Shown here in pieces: positions 11,100 to 24,700 of a stretch of DNA of 64,000 bases. The notes under the pieces are model-generated. The model saw only the letters and a list, made by a program, of their open reading frames with translations. It did no database searches and had not been told where the DNA came from. The position numbers were made by a program, and so were the translations under genes. The first letter of the stretch is position 1. Every line of letters begins with the position of its first letter. The stretch is from Azorinus chamasolen (lineage: Eukaryota > Mollusca > Bivalvia > Cardiida > Solecurtidae), in assembly GCA_963576725.1 (NCBI GenBank), contig OY755240.1:15306378-15370377 (forward strand), read 5' to 3'.

Positions 11100-12310
11100 A
11101 TCATATCTAATCTATTAAAATGGAACGGTTGTATGTCTATGTGGTTTTATTCAAATGATTATTTAATACAGAATGGACAGATTTTCAACTAGGAACTCTA
11201 TTATCTAAGTGTACATGGGTTGCCTATGTTCTTATTAAGATTTTAATGAATGCCACGCCTTTTTATCGCCTTTGCAAACTAAAAAACCCAGAATCTGTTC
11301 TGCTGGTTTATGATATAATATATATATATACGTCTACTGCTTCTGGTATAATAACAAGTCCTTGGTTCAATGTGCAATGCTAAACAATTTTAATAAACAT
11401 TTAACGGTGATGTTTGAAATGAATGCCATGCCTTTGTATCGCCTTTGCAAAGTAAAAGACCCGGGGTTTGTTCTGCTGCAAATATAACCCATGTTTAAAT
11501 ACTGTTGCCCGCGCTTTAACTTGATACAGACTATAGCATTTTCGAATTCCGCTTGCTATAGCCCGTTTCATTATTTATACTTACCTGTATATGTCCATGG
11601 TTGGAAAGAGAGAGTGAACCGGTTTGGTAGTGTCTGAAATATGCGTGCGAGGATAACGTGACTACTTTAGTCACGCGACACGGATTAACGTGCATCACCT
11701 CCTTTAGCCCCCAATCTCATTCTGGCTCTAATTCTTCCAGTGAAGACATCGCACATCTTCTTATAATATTCGTTACTTCGTTACTTTGTTAGGCAGGCTT
11801 CACATTACGACCAGCTGGTGAGTTTACTTGGTTTATGTATTAGTTGAGTATACGGAATCGCTTGAATATTGTATGTATGCGTATTTGACAACGCTGCATG
11901 TACTGAACTTTTGTCTGTTGTGCAGACCCTATTATACTCCATTACTCTACGACTCTATTATATTTTACATTATTGTTGGAGAATATACACAACGAACTCC
12001 ACTAGGATGTTGTCATTATTTCTACCCTGGTTACACAAACTAAAAGACCCAAGATATGTTCTGCTGGGCTATCACCTTTGCAAACTAAAAGACCCAGGAT
12101 CTTGTATTCATGCTGTCATTACTTCTTGCAGGGGTAGCCATATATTGTTTACCAGTTGAGCCATCCGACGGAAACGCCGGTGACTTTTGAGCTAAATGAG
12201 ATGTTTAATTCTGCACCGATGCCGTCTGTTAAATTTGAATACCCGTATTTAAAACGATAACTTGCATACATATATGTACATAATTATCAACATTTGCTTA
12301 GTGAAGCGTT
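11100..12310. other. Duplicated non-coding flank
   Basis: No gene is seen. Segments around 11230-11400 match 36960-37160 (the ATCGCCTTTG / AAACTA / TCTGTTCTG block and the following TCTACTGCTTCTGGTAT). 12185-12310 matches 40920-41130 (AAATGAGATGTTTAATTCTGC block). TTTGCAAACTAAAAGACCC-type blocks recur at 11270, 11440, 12030 and 12080. Confidence 0.5.
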
Positions 12311-12311
12311 T

Positions 12312-12455
12312 AAAAATTCTGAAGGGTGGTGATCCCCCGAAAGCAAAAATTGCAACACAAAAAGAGAAAATTGCAGACTCGGTTTTATTGAGTCTGTTCA
12401 TGAGCAGTAATTGAAAGTGCAACACTGCTCACGCCCCCCCCTAGCAACCCTTCAC
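12312..12455 (+). repeat. ~240-bp interspersed repeat, 5' part
   Basis: Starts AAATTCTGAAGGGTGGTGAT and runs through AGAGAAAATTGCAGACTCGG and the hairpin CAGACTC...GAGTCTG to CACTGCTCACGCCCC. The 3' half is missing. Confidence 0.8.
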
Positions 12456-12991
12456 CTCAGAGATACACATGTTGACATTCTAAAACACAATAAAGTCAAA
12501 CTGACCATCTGAGTATTGTCTTGTCTGTTTTATTATAGTCAATAACTGATCTGTTCACATGTCATTTTAAACATTCAGCTAATAAATATTCATGTTGTCA
12601 ATATTTAGATCATCCATATTTATATGAGATATAGATACACTGGTGATAACCTTTTGGTTTAGACAAAGACATGTTGTCTGTGTTAATTACGTCACAACAA
12701 AGTTTTCCGACATAATTACTAAAGTCATATTGCTAAATGTAGATTTGAATAGAATAACGGTTGGTGATTCCACTGAAGATTGAGGTATTAATAAGATAAA
12801 TATGGCAGTATTAATTTCAGTGTAAGTATTAACAAATAACGAAACGAAGTAGGACACACAAGGACAACCAGTACACAAGAACGTTAAAATAATAACAAAT
12901 AATCGTAAAATATAACACATTTTAACACATTGTATTCTGGAACATTTCGTGTCTTCACAATACATTAATCCTTCTCGTGTGTTCAGAACCA

Positions 12992-13372
12992 TCAGTTGTT
13001 GAACAATTGATATTTGAACGCGAGGAAAATTCGATACCTTTTCTTTGATTCATCTTGTACAGTAACATACCCTATCGATGCCGCAATCCAATCAAATACC
13101 ATATTTCATGTATCACCAGGGAGTAAGACATCGAAATGTTGTTGGGTTTCCTCCATTCCAAAGCATAAGCACATGTATTCAAAGTAGAATTCCTCTACTG
13201 AGATGAATCTGTTTTTGACAGCATCAATATATTGCATTTCTAACGTTAGGTTTCCACAAGTGTGCTTTACCAGCGTTTCGCAGTTCTGACAGAATCTCCA
13301 CAAACTTCGTCTTTGGTAATTGCTGTACCATTTCCTAATATGGTGTTCAAATATATATTAACTGCAATCTGC
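12992..13372 (-). pseudogene. Unit B second exon 4 (E4'), decayed EF-hand exon
   Basis: A splice acceptor (CCATGTCAG, ending 13373) has the same phase as the intact exons 4. The reading then matches QGAVNVF as QIAVNIY. Frameshifts and a deletion follow. The middle is readable as KFVEILSELRNAGKAH in another frame, then GNLTLEMQYIDAVKNRFISVEEFY in a third frame (given in two frames of similarity to the intact exon). The EF-hand loop has lost its Gly (DAVKNRFISVEE). PGDDG is now PGDT-stop, and weak similarity continues to the end (RYRIF matching MYRLF) and a terminal stop at 12992. It cannot encode a full domain. Confidence 0.85.
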
Positions 13373-14235
13373 CTGACATGGAAAGGCGGGATATTATTAA
13401 CGGGGTTAATTCCAGTAACTTACTACAGACATGTCCGTATAACAACTAGTAATTTTAAAAAAAACCAATATTTTCGTGGCAAAAGCACTAGAATCAAATG
13501 TGGATTATTACATACCCATATAAAGCAAATTTACCGACAGTATATTTGCGTGTAGATGATTTGCCAACATAGTAGACCAACATTGACACAGATATGAGGA
13601 CGCCTATAGAAGTCGTTTGATGAATGCCTGCTCTCCATGCTATATGGAGACAGAACCTGCGTGGCCAAGTGGTTCAGTCTATGACTGAATATCACAGTCC
13701 CTTGCCGTCCTGATTCAAATCTCGGTCTAGGCATTTTAGATTTCTCTCGGCAGGAAACAATCCAAGTGGCTTGCGGTAGACTAGTGGTTCTACATGGCTG
13801 TTCTATGTACTGAAATTTCCCTCCATTTGTAGTTGGGTGGGTGGCCAATATGTAACATGAAAATGATTGCATGGATAATTATAGTATCGTTAAGGTACTA
13901 TGGGCACGACTAGTTACTTTTTACCTCAAACATTTCGCTCCATGATGTACATTGTTAATATATCAACCCTTCCACCTCACGCAAGAAGTTTTATTGTTAT
14001 AAAAAATAATAGAATGGTTTTATTCCTTGATCGGTTTCAATGAGTCAACATTTTACTTGACTGATATTCAATTAATACGTTTTACCATCATGCCATGAAT
14101 ACTTATCACATGATGTTATTTTTACAGAGTAATAAAATCAGATTTGTTAAGACTATAAACAAGCAGAATATATCCTGATTAGATGTCATCGGTAACCAGA
14201 CAGTGTTTGTATTGTATGTCTGTCCTCTATCAACT

Positions 14236-14310
14236 CTATTTGCAAAACCGAGTCGTGATTTGCATTGCTACTTTTTCTTTCAAAGGATCTCCCACTTTCA
14301 ATATATATCG
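14236..14310 (-). repeat. Fragment of the ~240-bp interspersed repeat
   Basis: Minus-strand 5' end of the repeat: GTGGGAGATCCTTTGAAAG, AGTAGCAATGCAAATC, GACTCGGTTTT. The open frame over it (14183-14434) is repeat-derived. Confidence 0.65.
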
Positions 14311-14914
14311 TATTGGTAACTACATTGAGGACTTAAAACTACCTCTGCAGAACGTGAGTATCAATATGAAATACCGGGTAACTCACCGCCGTATCGTCAG
14401 TTATCACTGCCAATACACCGACAAAGATGTATAATATTCAAATTCCCAGACAGCCGTATCAAACTGATTTTGTATAATAATACAGCCGGGTACATACCAC
14501 ACACGCATACGCGTTTTATTGTACAGTAAATCACTTTTAAGCCGGAATTCTGGTAGATAAGATTGTAGATGCTTTTAGGCAGGTGGCTGTTAAATGCGTG
14601 ATGAAAGTCTCAAAGAAAGCTCCTAGAGGCGATTTCTGACATTTACCCTACATTAAGCTGCTACATGTCTCAAAGACCGATATTTATACTAAACGTCTGG
14701 TTTAGAGGGGTATTACTGTATTCGCAAAGGAGTAAACGCAGATGAGATGGCTCCTACAGGAGTGCCTGCTCTGTGTGGCAAAACTGTTCCGTATTCATAT
14801 ACTATGATAAAAGTGCGTTTAATGAATATCCACCATGTTATTATTTCACCAATTAAGCTTTTAACTATGCTTCAACTTAAACAGGCATATATTAAGGAGT
14901 TAAAAGCGTGTGTG

Positions 14915-15167
14915 GCGGCCGTAAAAAGTCGCCCCGTACTTCATTTTCAGTGTTGTAATATTTCCTGTCCTTCGGGATCACTAGTTTTGATGGTATAAGT
15001 TTTAAAAAAATGAATACTGCTTAAGCCGGTGCTAAGGGAGCGTAAGAAGTGTTTCTATTTTAATTACTACTCATGAACAGACTCAATAAAACTGAGTCTG
15101 CAATTTTCTCTTTTGGCATTGTTACTTATGGTGTCGAAGGTTCACCCAGTTTCAGAATTAATCAAAA
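14915..15167 (-). repeat. ~240-bp interspersed repeat, near full length
   Basis: The minus strand runs from TTCTGAAACTGGGTGAACC through AGAGAAAATTGCAGACTCAG and the GAGTCTG hairpin to ATGAAGTACGGGGCGACTTT and GGCCGCC. It lies between the intact exon 4 of unit B and its decayed partner. Confidence 0.8.
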
Positions 15168-15316
15168 TATTGGCTGACATATAATGAAAACCGAAACTGG
15201 ACGGTATAAAGAAAACAAAATAGAAATAGCTTCAATATAGTGCATTCAGAATAATTACGTATTTTAGCACGCAGATAATATTTATGTGCTCAGTTATTTA
15301 TTGTTGTTACACTCGT

Positions 15317-15701
15317 TTAGGTCGTTTTTGACACCTCGTAGACTTGATACATTTCACTTGGATAATATGCATCAGTAGCATATTTAACCAATTCTGCAAT
15401 ATAATCAGCAACTGGAATTCCATCATCTCCAGGGTAGTAAATCTTGAAGCCAATCTTGATTATATTCAGATCAAAGCCTAAACATAAGTATTCAGTGTAG
15501 TATTCCTCTCTAGAGATAAATCCGTTTTGGTTATAATCAAGATACTCTGTCCCCAACGTTATGTTTTTACGAAAGCTATTTACAAAATCGTCTTTGTTGC
15601 TTGTATATGCGTCTAACAGAAAATCAACAAATTTTGATTCTGTATATCTGTGTACCTCGTATCCCCATCTGGCATTCCGATATACATCAACTGCACCATG
15701 G
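15317..15701 (-). CDS. Exon 4 of secreted EF-hand protein (unit B)
   Basis: The exon follows a good acceptor (TTCGTTTCCGTTTCAG, ending 15702) and is open to a stop at 15317-15319, giving 127 residues. One base completes a codon begun by exon 3, then HGAVDVYRNARWG starts. A conserved N-glycosylation sequon (NIT in FRKNITLG) precedes a canonical EF-hand loop, DYNQNGFISREE, with Asp1, Asn3, Asn5, Gly6, Ile8 and Glu12. A second, degenerate EF-like loop follows (YYPGDDGIPVADYI, one residue short). AATAAA on the minus strand about 15 bp past the stop could be a polyadenylation signal. Role: extracellular calcium binding is inferred. It aligns along its length with exon 4 of unit A. Its upstream exons are probably those at 30-36 kb. 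Confidence 0.85.
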
Positions 15702-18700
15702 CTGAAACGGAAACGAACGGCAGGGTTATTCGAAGTGAGAGCGATCCTATTTTAGGATCATTAACATTTATCAAATGGGAATAGTCTGGTAAGAAATAAT
15801 GACACTTATTAATTGAGTTTATGTATAATGATGCATGAACACAGGGTGATTTGGGCATGACAAAAACTGTTTATATATTATGTACATAATTATATAATTA
15901 CACATGCCTACAGAGCATAACCATATAAGACGGTTCATGTAATCAGACGGCTACTATACAAGTCGTTTGATCTGGCCCTTCTCTGTTTGCAACGTCAACA
16001 TAATGCGTTTCTTCAAGGGAAGGTGTAAAATGGTAACATTTGATTTCATGGGTAAAAACAGAGAAAAAAACTATTTTTCAATTCAGTGTGATCAGCATTT
16101 TGACATTTCGAACGAAGTGGAATATGCTATACTAAGACCATCTTGGATTGTCTTTACTGGACGTTCGGTATAGACGGGTGTTCCATGCTATCAAGCTAAT
16201 TATTATTACTTTAATAATGTTTACTTTTTATTCAATAAGGCAATATTACTGTTTACTTTCAAGGGAGTAACAGAATCCGTATCGAATTTGTGGCCCAACT
16301 GTTTTCAATGACACGGTCTATGGAAGGAAACATGTAAATATATCGACTAATATCACACACCACAGATACTATTTGTTAAACATAAGCAAAGATGCATTCG
16401 AAAGGTAGAGACAACCCAGTATCCGTAGAACGGCAGGAATGAGTTATGGGTCGCTGAAATCCAGAATTCAATTTGGAACTTGATTTCCCTTTCCCTAACG
16501 AACAAGCGAAATCAAAACCATTTCAAGATATTCAGTCAGTAATTGTATTAAGTAATTGGAAACCATTGCCAGTAAATAAAACGTATTAATTCAGTTAAAA
16601 CTAATAGGCACGAGCAGAGATTAATAGTTATCAAAGCAATACAATTATAACTTCTATTTGTGAAAAACTCCGCAATGCAAGTACAAATATGAATCATGCA
16701 GGAAACACCACATACCAAATACAAAACAAACAGTCGCCCGAACAATCACACAAGAAGACACAACAAATGTATATAACTAGCAAAACCATAATGAGACACA
16801 CAAAGACAAACAAACAAATAATAGGTTGAAGATGGAAGTACCGCCTTGGAACGGTCAGTGACAAATATCACTGGGGGATTTAAACCGGTTTTGGGACGCC
16901 CAACCTCACACTTAGTTCGCACTTTTGTTGTATGCGACGTTTATTTTACCTTAATCGTTCACTTGAGAACCCCTTTCACGCCGTGTCAAACATAGAGGCA
17001 TTCTATACTACAATGTATTACCGCGTTGGCCAGATAGTGTTACCGTGCACCACCGTTTGACCCTTTCAATGGGTACCAGGGTGTTCGGTAGGGTCTGCTG
17101 AATGGAAATAAAAATGTACCAATTAAACAACTCATTCTCGCTATGGGTATGTCTACAGTTTGCATGTCAATCATTTGTCTGGACAACGACGGAGGGTAAA
17201 TGTTATCATGTAGTATATCTATGTAATTCCAGGCTCTGAGATTAAAAAGTAATTTAAGACATTGATCCTTAATACACATATGTTTTTGCTAATCATATTA
17301 ACATAATCATGAATATTAATGAGATAATCGAAAATTAAGGGATAAAGACGAATATGGCGAAAACTAGATCTTAAATCACATGTCATGCTACAAATACTCC
17401 CAAATATGTCTCGATGGCTTTACAAAATTTTAGTATTAAATGGTGTCGAAGAGAACATGTTGAGTCTAATGCTCTTTCTTGTTGGAAAAAACTATTTTTG
17501 ATATAATTGATAAACGCATTTCCTTTTACAGCTCTAATAAACACCTTCTTCCACCTAAACCTAGAACTTCTTTTAGACATCTTAAAAAGGGTTTACAGGA
17601 TTTCCATTCAAAATACGCGTTTTTGTTCCTGCTGATAAGGCATCAACTAATGTGATTATTATTTGACGATTACATTATATCGATGTCTTGAAGCAGGAAA
17701 TTATTAATACCAAGTTATACATTTCAGTTACCACTGACGAAAAGACCATCATTTCAGACCATGTCAAAAAGTGTGAACAATTTGGAACCGATATTAAAAC
17801 TACACAACATAAACTTCCTACAATGTATTGGTTACCAAAACTACATAAAAAAATATAGCGCGTTTCATTGCTAATTCTAGTTCATGTACAACTACTAAAT
17901 TGTCTATACTTTTGACTTCTTGTTTAACGAAGGTAAAGGAACATGTAAAATTCTATTGTGATAAGACTGGATTCTGGAATGAATCTCTTCTGGTCTATTA
18001 AGAACTCTTCAGAAGTCTTAAACAAACTTAAGAACAAAAGGTATCTTGCATCCACTGTAAGCACGTGCGATTTTTCTACTCTGTACACAACTCTTCCTCA
18101 TATTTTAATTAAGGATAAGCTTACTAACTTGATCCAGAAAGTATTTGCCCGAGAAAAAACATCATTCTTGGCATGTAATGCTGAAAAAGCTTTCTTTACT
18201 GACGAGCAAATGAAATATTACACCAATTGGACTTGCTCAGAAGTTTGCGAAGCACTAACCTTTCTTTTGGATAATATATTTGTACGTTATGGGAATGCTA
18301 TATACCGTCAGGTAATTGATATTCCTATGGGTACGAATTGTGCACCAATTGTCGCAGATTTGTTTTTGTACTGCTATGAGAGAGATTTCATGTTGCGTTT
18401 GAATCCTCAATCACAAGAAGATGTTATAAAAGCCTTCAATGAAACTTGTCGATATTTGGATGATATTTTTAACTTAGATAACCCTTTCTTCGATGCTCTG
18501 ATTCCTACAATTTATCCTAAAGAACTCAAATTGAATAAAGCTAACCCGTCGGACTATTATGCAGCGTTTCTTGGTCTAGACCTTAAAATTAATAATGGAA
18601 CGATTTCTTCTAAAATATATGACAAAAGAGATGATTTTGATTTTAATATTGTAAATTTCCCTCATCTTGACGGGGATGTTCCCCGTGCTCCATCTTACGG

Positions 18701-21700
18701 GGTTTATATATCTCAACTTATTCGTTTTGCTAGAGCTTGTTCATCTATTGACGATTTTAACAGTCGAAATCTCATTTTAACTGAAAAACTGCTTAAGCAA
18801 GGGTATAGATACCATAAACTAAGAAAAACTTTCTCTAAATTTTACTATCGAAATCTCTCGCTTATTGGCAAGTACAAATGTAATCTCAAGGTGCTTCTGC
18901 GACACGGTATTTCACATCCTGAATTTTATGGTGATGTGATTTACAAACTTCGTAAAATTATTGGACATACCCATTTTCTCACTTTGTTCATTAAATATAT
19001 AAAACAATTCATTAAAAATGGATATGATCCTGTAGTACTACAACATACTGCATGTTTGGTTGTGAACCCTTTTACAGTTGGCAATCACGCTGGCCTCTTT
19101 GCATGTACGCCGACAAGAAAGATTTAGTACACTATGAAGGCGATCTCTTAAATCCAGAAATGGAAGGAGAACGTCGGATATCTGTACTATTTCATTTTTG
19201 TCGTACCCTTTATTACTTTTCTACAGTTACTCTGTTTGCAGCTCAATCATTGAGTACACTAGCGATAGGTGGATACAGTATGTTCACCTAAATGTTGGTT
19301 CGTTATACATGCACTTTACCACTGTATTTGCTGTCGCGGTTGTTGTAGATTAGTCGGAGAGGGGATACGTTTATTTACACTTTGTCTTTTAGGATGGCGA
19401 TGGAATAAGTGTGAGGTTGGGCGCCCATAAACCGGTTTAACCCCCCCCCAGTGACTTTTGTCACTGACCGTTCCAAGGCGGTACTTCCATCTTCCTCCTA
19501 TTGTATGTTTGTTTTGTGTTTGTGCGTCTCTCGTTGTTTTTGCTACTTATGTACATTTGCTGTTTCCTTGTGTTGCTGTTCGGGCGAGTGTTTGTTCTGT
19601 ATGTGGTGTTTCCTGCATGACTCATTTTTGTACATTTATATGTATTTTAATGAGTTCTTAGCGTATCCTTAGCAGACGTACGACCGGACAGCGTCGGCGC
19701 ATAGAGAAGATAATATTATTTTTCAGTGCCTACGAGAACTGGTAGCTATTTCTTTTGAGTAAATAATCCATTAACTCAGAGCAATTGATTTATTAACTGG
19801 ATAATTCGGCTTTATCGCAAAGCCTTTGCCAACACACAGAGATGTGGTCAGTGGGCGTCACATGACTTTGAGTCGTGACGTGACACAAGGAGAGGGTCAT
19901 ACACTGTTGGCAGTTCCAATCCCTCATCCCGGTTGAGTGATGGTCGCCGCTGATTTATTAGTATGGCTTCTTTCATCCTACATTTGAGATGCATATACTC
20001 TGACGTCAAGACCTTGGTGTTAGTTACGAGGGTCATTGTGGTGACCAGTGGCTTCCCAATGTTCATGTAATGCTGAATTGACTCTAGACACATGCGCTTT
20101 CGTTCTTGTTTCTAGAGGTCGACCTGTCTCCGCTACATAGTAATGTTTGCTTTGCTCGCACTTCATATAATACACCACGCCACATTTCTTCATTTTGTGC
20201 GTCTTGTCTTTCACATGTGTGATTTGGGAGCGAAACGAGTTGAATGGACGGTGATACATGTTTACCCCATGTTGTTTTAAAGTGTAAAGTGTCTGAGGTG
20301 CCTCGAATATAGGCGATGCCGACATTTGGGGTTCTTTTGATGGTATTATTTCTTGTCTATTTTATATTTGTTAGGGATAGCCAATTGCTCATAGTGCTCA
20401 CTTGACAAGGTATTGTTCCGTCTTTCTGTCTGAGTCCTCTGTGACTAATTCATCAGCTCGACGGAGCAATGTTCTTACCACAGATCGCCTGTGCTCTTGG
20501 TGGTGATTTGAACTTGGTCAGTGTAAGTAGACTTCCTGTAGACTGTGGCTTTAGTGGATCCGTCATCCTTGATATGGCCACATGTGTCAAGAAATGGTAT
20601 TGTGCCAGCCTCCTCGCTCTCTGAAGTGAACTTGATGCGCTTGTCAATGAAGTTTAAGTGATTAGAGAACTCCGCTACGCGGTACTCATGAAGTTTGGTC
20701 ATGGTATAATCGACATATCTAAACCACATGGAAGGTAGGTTTCAGGCTGTGTCCGATGCCTCTTGCTAAAAATGTTCCAAATGTTTGCTCCGATGGGATA
20801 AACCGGTTACCCAATGGCCGCCCCTTGTTTCTGTTGGAAATATTGTCCGTTATAAATGAAATAGGTGTTGTTCAATGCCATTTCCAGGAGGTCACAAATA
20901 CTGCTTACTGTAAGCGTGGTCCTGTTGTGTAGGTCACTGTCTTGTTCCAGTTTTTGTTTAATTACTATCATAGCTTGCTTCACCGGACTTCTAGTGAACA
21001 GAGCCGACACATCGTATGACACGAGTTTGATTGTGGGAGAACAACCTTCATTGTGGTAGCTAACAGTATCAACTTGTTACCAACAATAAAATAAATACAC
21101 TGATCTTTCATTTAGAATATTATATTGTTAATAGGTTCATTAGCATATTCATGAATATTATTGAGAAAACAATGAGAGAACAAGACAAGAAAACATATGT
21201 GATGCTCAACATGCATATTTTGTACATGAGATGTGTGTATGTGTGTGTAATCTCAGAGTAATCTAGCTGATACTACGTAAAACGCTCGTCTCTATGTGTT
21301 ATCGACATTTTATTGAATTAGTGTTAGAGTTTTCATAGTAAATGTACGTCCTGACAGCGTCAACGCATAGAGAAAATAATAACGTTATATCACAGTATAT
21401 CGAAATAATCCAACCGCTTCCAAATTATTATTTAGCTGGTTGTATATCAAAGGATATTTCTGTGTCCGTTATCTTCTATATACGGGCATGATTATGCACC
21501 TTTCTGGTATGAAAACAAATGAACAGATTAGATGCAAATAACATTTTAATTTATACGTGTGATATGAAACTTTAAAATCTGCTTACTTTTATATTCCTTA
21601 CAATGAGTAGGATATAAAAAAGCCGCGAAATGATTTAGCCAGCGTCTGACTTAAGCCAAGAGTAATATAATGAACCAAGAACTTATTAAGACTAAACGGA

Positions 21701-24700
21701 GTATGTGTAGGCTGATGTCTCGGCTCATTTGCATAGTTGACACATACGAAAATCTTAGTTGTCTTTTTCCATACCAGTACACCACAGCAATGATGTTTAA
21801 ACATAATTTCTAAAGTATCTGGTTTTGAGGAGACGTTAATGTAATAACGTGCCAATTACAATCTGCCAGTATTGATGAGGACGTCGAAAGGCAATATAAC
21901 ATGGTTTGTAAAGTAGAAATGAAACCAGACTTTTTAACTGGTGTATTTCGTAAAGCAAGTCAAGACCGAATAATATAATGATCTTCAAAGAACCATTCTT
22001 CATAATCACATCTGCCACAAGAGTCTACTCCACACTGTCCACTGTGCATTGATGAATCAATCCACTCTCAATCTATTATTGAACCAGATGATAATAGTAG
22101 GGCATCGCACGAGTCTTTCTCTGTATCCGCTCACCTATTTTGGGGGTATCAAATAAGCCCAAAATAGGCAGAAATGGGCGTTAATCACCGGAATCAACCA
22201 ACCAACTTTTCTACAAGGTGTTTTAATTGTGTGTCCCAGAATTTGTTAAAATGAAGATCAATTTCTCAGGGCAGATGTAAGAGACAATGACGCTAAAGAA
22301 GGTTTTATGGACAATCCCGCAAGGTTCTTCGAGTTGTTAGAATACTGGCAACATGGATATAGTTTAATGCATCTATACAGAGAACAAGACTGCACGACTG
22401 TTATAACGCTAGCCAATGACATAGTGTTCGTACTGTGTGATTGCACTGACAGTTTTAAATGTGTGAATGGCAAGTTGGTTCTTCATGCTTACTGTGACTC
22501 TACCAGCACATTTAAGAGACAGGACTGTATGTCACCAAACAAAATGACCCTTGGAAAACTTCACTAGTAAAAGTACATGTATGAGCCATGCAGGAAACAT
22601 CGCATACAAAAAAACACAATCGCCCAAACAGCACCACGAATACAAGCAGCAATTGTACATGTTAATAAAAGACACAAAGAGACGCGCAAACATAACAAAC
22701 AAACACTAGGGGGAAGATGGAAGTACCACCTTTGAACGGTCATCGACAATCGTCACTGGGGGTTAAACCGGTTTTGGGCCGCCCAGCCTCACACTTATAA
22801 CATCCCCTACCTAAATAACAAACAGTGTAAATAAACGTATCCCCTCTCCGATTAATCTACAACAACGGCAATGGCAAATACAATTGTAAAGTGCATGGCA
22901 AACTATAACATTTAAGTGAAACAAACTGTATCCACCTTTCGCTAGTATACTAAATGATTGAGCTGCAAACGGGGTAACTGTAGAAATGTAATAAAAGGTT
23001 TGACAAAAACAAGATAGTACAAATATCCGACGTCCTCCTTCCGTTTCCGGATTTAAGAGGTCGCCTTCATAGAGTACTAAACCTTTCTTGTCGGCGTACA
23101 TGCAAGGAGGCCAGCGTGATTGCCAACTGTAAAAGGGTTGACAATAAGATGTTGAAGATATGGTTTCTTCTATTTACCCAAAAGAACTTACTTTAAACAA
23201 AGCGAACCCATCTGACATTCAGGCTTTCCATCACTAATGATAAAGTTTCGTCTAAAGTATACGATAAAAGGGAAGATTTCAATTTCAAAATTGTTAATTT
23301 TCCTTTTCTAGATGGAGATGTTCCACGGTCTACATCTTATGGGGTTTACATTTCTCAACTTATTCGCTTTGCCCGAGCCTGTTCTTTGCTAGTAGATTTT
23401 AATAGTAGTAATTTAATTATAACACATAAACTTCTACCATCCTTGATAGATTTTAATTCTTGTCGAGTTCAGATTGCGGAGGCTTTACAGAATTTTAGTA
23501 TTAAATGGTGTCGAAGAGAACATGTTGAGTCTACTGCCCTTTCTTGTTGGAAAAAACTAATTTTTGATATAATTGATAAACGCATTTCCTTTTACAGCTC
23601 TAATAAACACCTTCTTCCACCTAAACCTAGAACTTCATTTAGACATCTTAAAAAGGGTTTACAGGATTTCCATTCAAAATACGTTTTTGTTCCTGCTGAT
23701 AAGGCATCAAATAATGTGATTATTATTTGACGATTACATTATATCGATGTCTTGAAGCAGGAAATTACTAATACCAAGTCATACATTTCAGTTACCACTG
23801 ACGAAAAGACCATCATTTCAGACCATGTCAAAAAGTGTGAACAATTTGGAACCGATATTAAAATTACACAACATAAACTTCCTACTATGTATTGGTTACC
23901 AAAACTACATAAAAAACCATATAAAGCGCGTTTCATTGCAAATTCTAGTTCATGTACAACTACTAAATTGTCTATACTTTTGACTTCTTGTTTAACGAAG
24001 GTAAAGGAACATGTAAAATTTTACTGTGATAAGACTTATGAAAATTCTGGAATAAATCTCTTCTGGTCTATTAAGAACTCTTCAGAAGTCTTAAACAAAC
24101 TTAAGAACAAAAGGTATCTTGCATCCACTGTAAGCACTTACGATTTTTCTACTCTGTACACAACTCTTCCTCATATTTTAATTAAGGATAAGCTTACTAG
24201 CTTGATCCAGAAAGTATTTGCCCGAGAAAAAACATCGTTCTTGGCATGTAATGCTGAAAAAGCTTTCTTTACTGACGAGCAAATGAAATATTACACCAAT
24301 TGGACTTGCTCAGAAGTTTGCGAAGCACTAACCTTTCTTTTGGATAACATATTTGTACGTTATGGGAATGCTATATACCGTCAGGTAATTGGTATTCCCA
24401 TGGGTACGAATTGTGCACCACTTGTCGCAGATTTGTTTTTGTACTGCTATGAGAGAGATTTCATGTTGAGTTTGAATCCTCAATCACAAGATGTTATAAA
24501 AGCCTTCAATGATACTTGTCGATATTTGGATGATATTTTTAACTTAGATAACCCTTTCTTTAATGCTCTGATTCCTACAATTTATCCTAAAGAACTCAAA
24601 TTGAATAAAGCTAACCCGTCCGACAATTATGCAGCGTTTCTTGACCTAGACCTTAAAATTAATAATGGAATGATTTCTTCTAAAATATATGACAAAAGAG

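Larger units (their letters stand above)
17395..19655 (+). mobile_element. Penelope-like retroelement, long but broken copy
   Basis: Contains most of a reverse transcriptase (17395-19127), the post-RT region and a full family-1 tail with hairpin at 19449-19466. Compared with the sister copy at 23.4-25.7 kb it has a frameshifting loss near 17851 (LPKLHKK region) and another small deletion near 17970. No GIY-YIG endonuclease is visible. Target-site duplications were not found. Confidence 0.85.

Noticed and set aside
19458..19661. Cys-rich hydrophobic frame of about 60 residues repeated in many tails (also near 1796, 3138, 25527, 28706)
   Set aside because: It begins with TTG rather than ATG, comes from T/G-rich tail sequence, and is frameshifted in several copies. 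It reflects repeat identity, not a shown peptide.
22251..22257. ATG AAG ATC as the start of the orphan frame
   Set aside because: It is in a different reading frame from the long open stretch and meets a stop within about ten codons.
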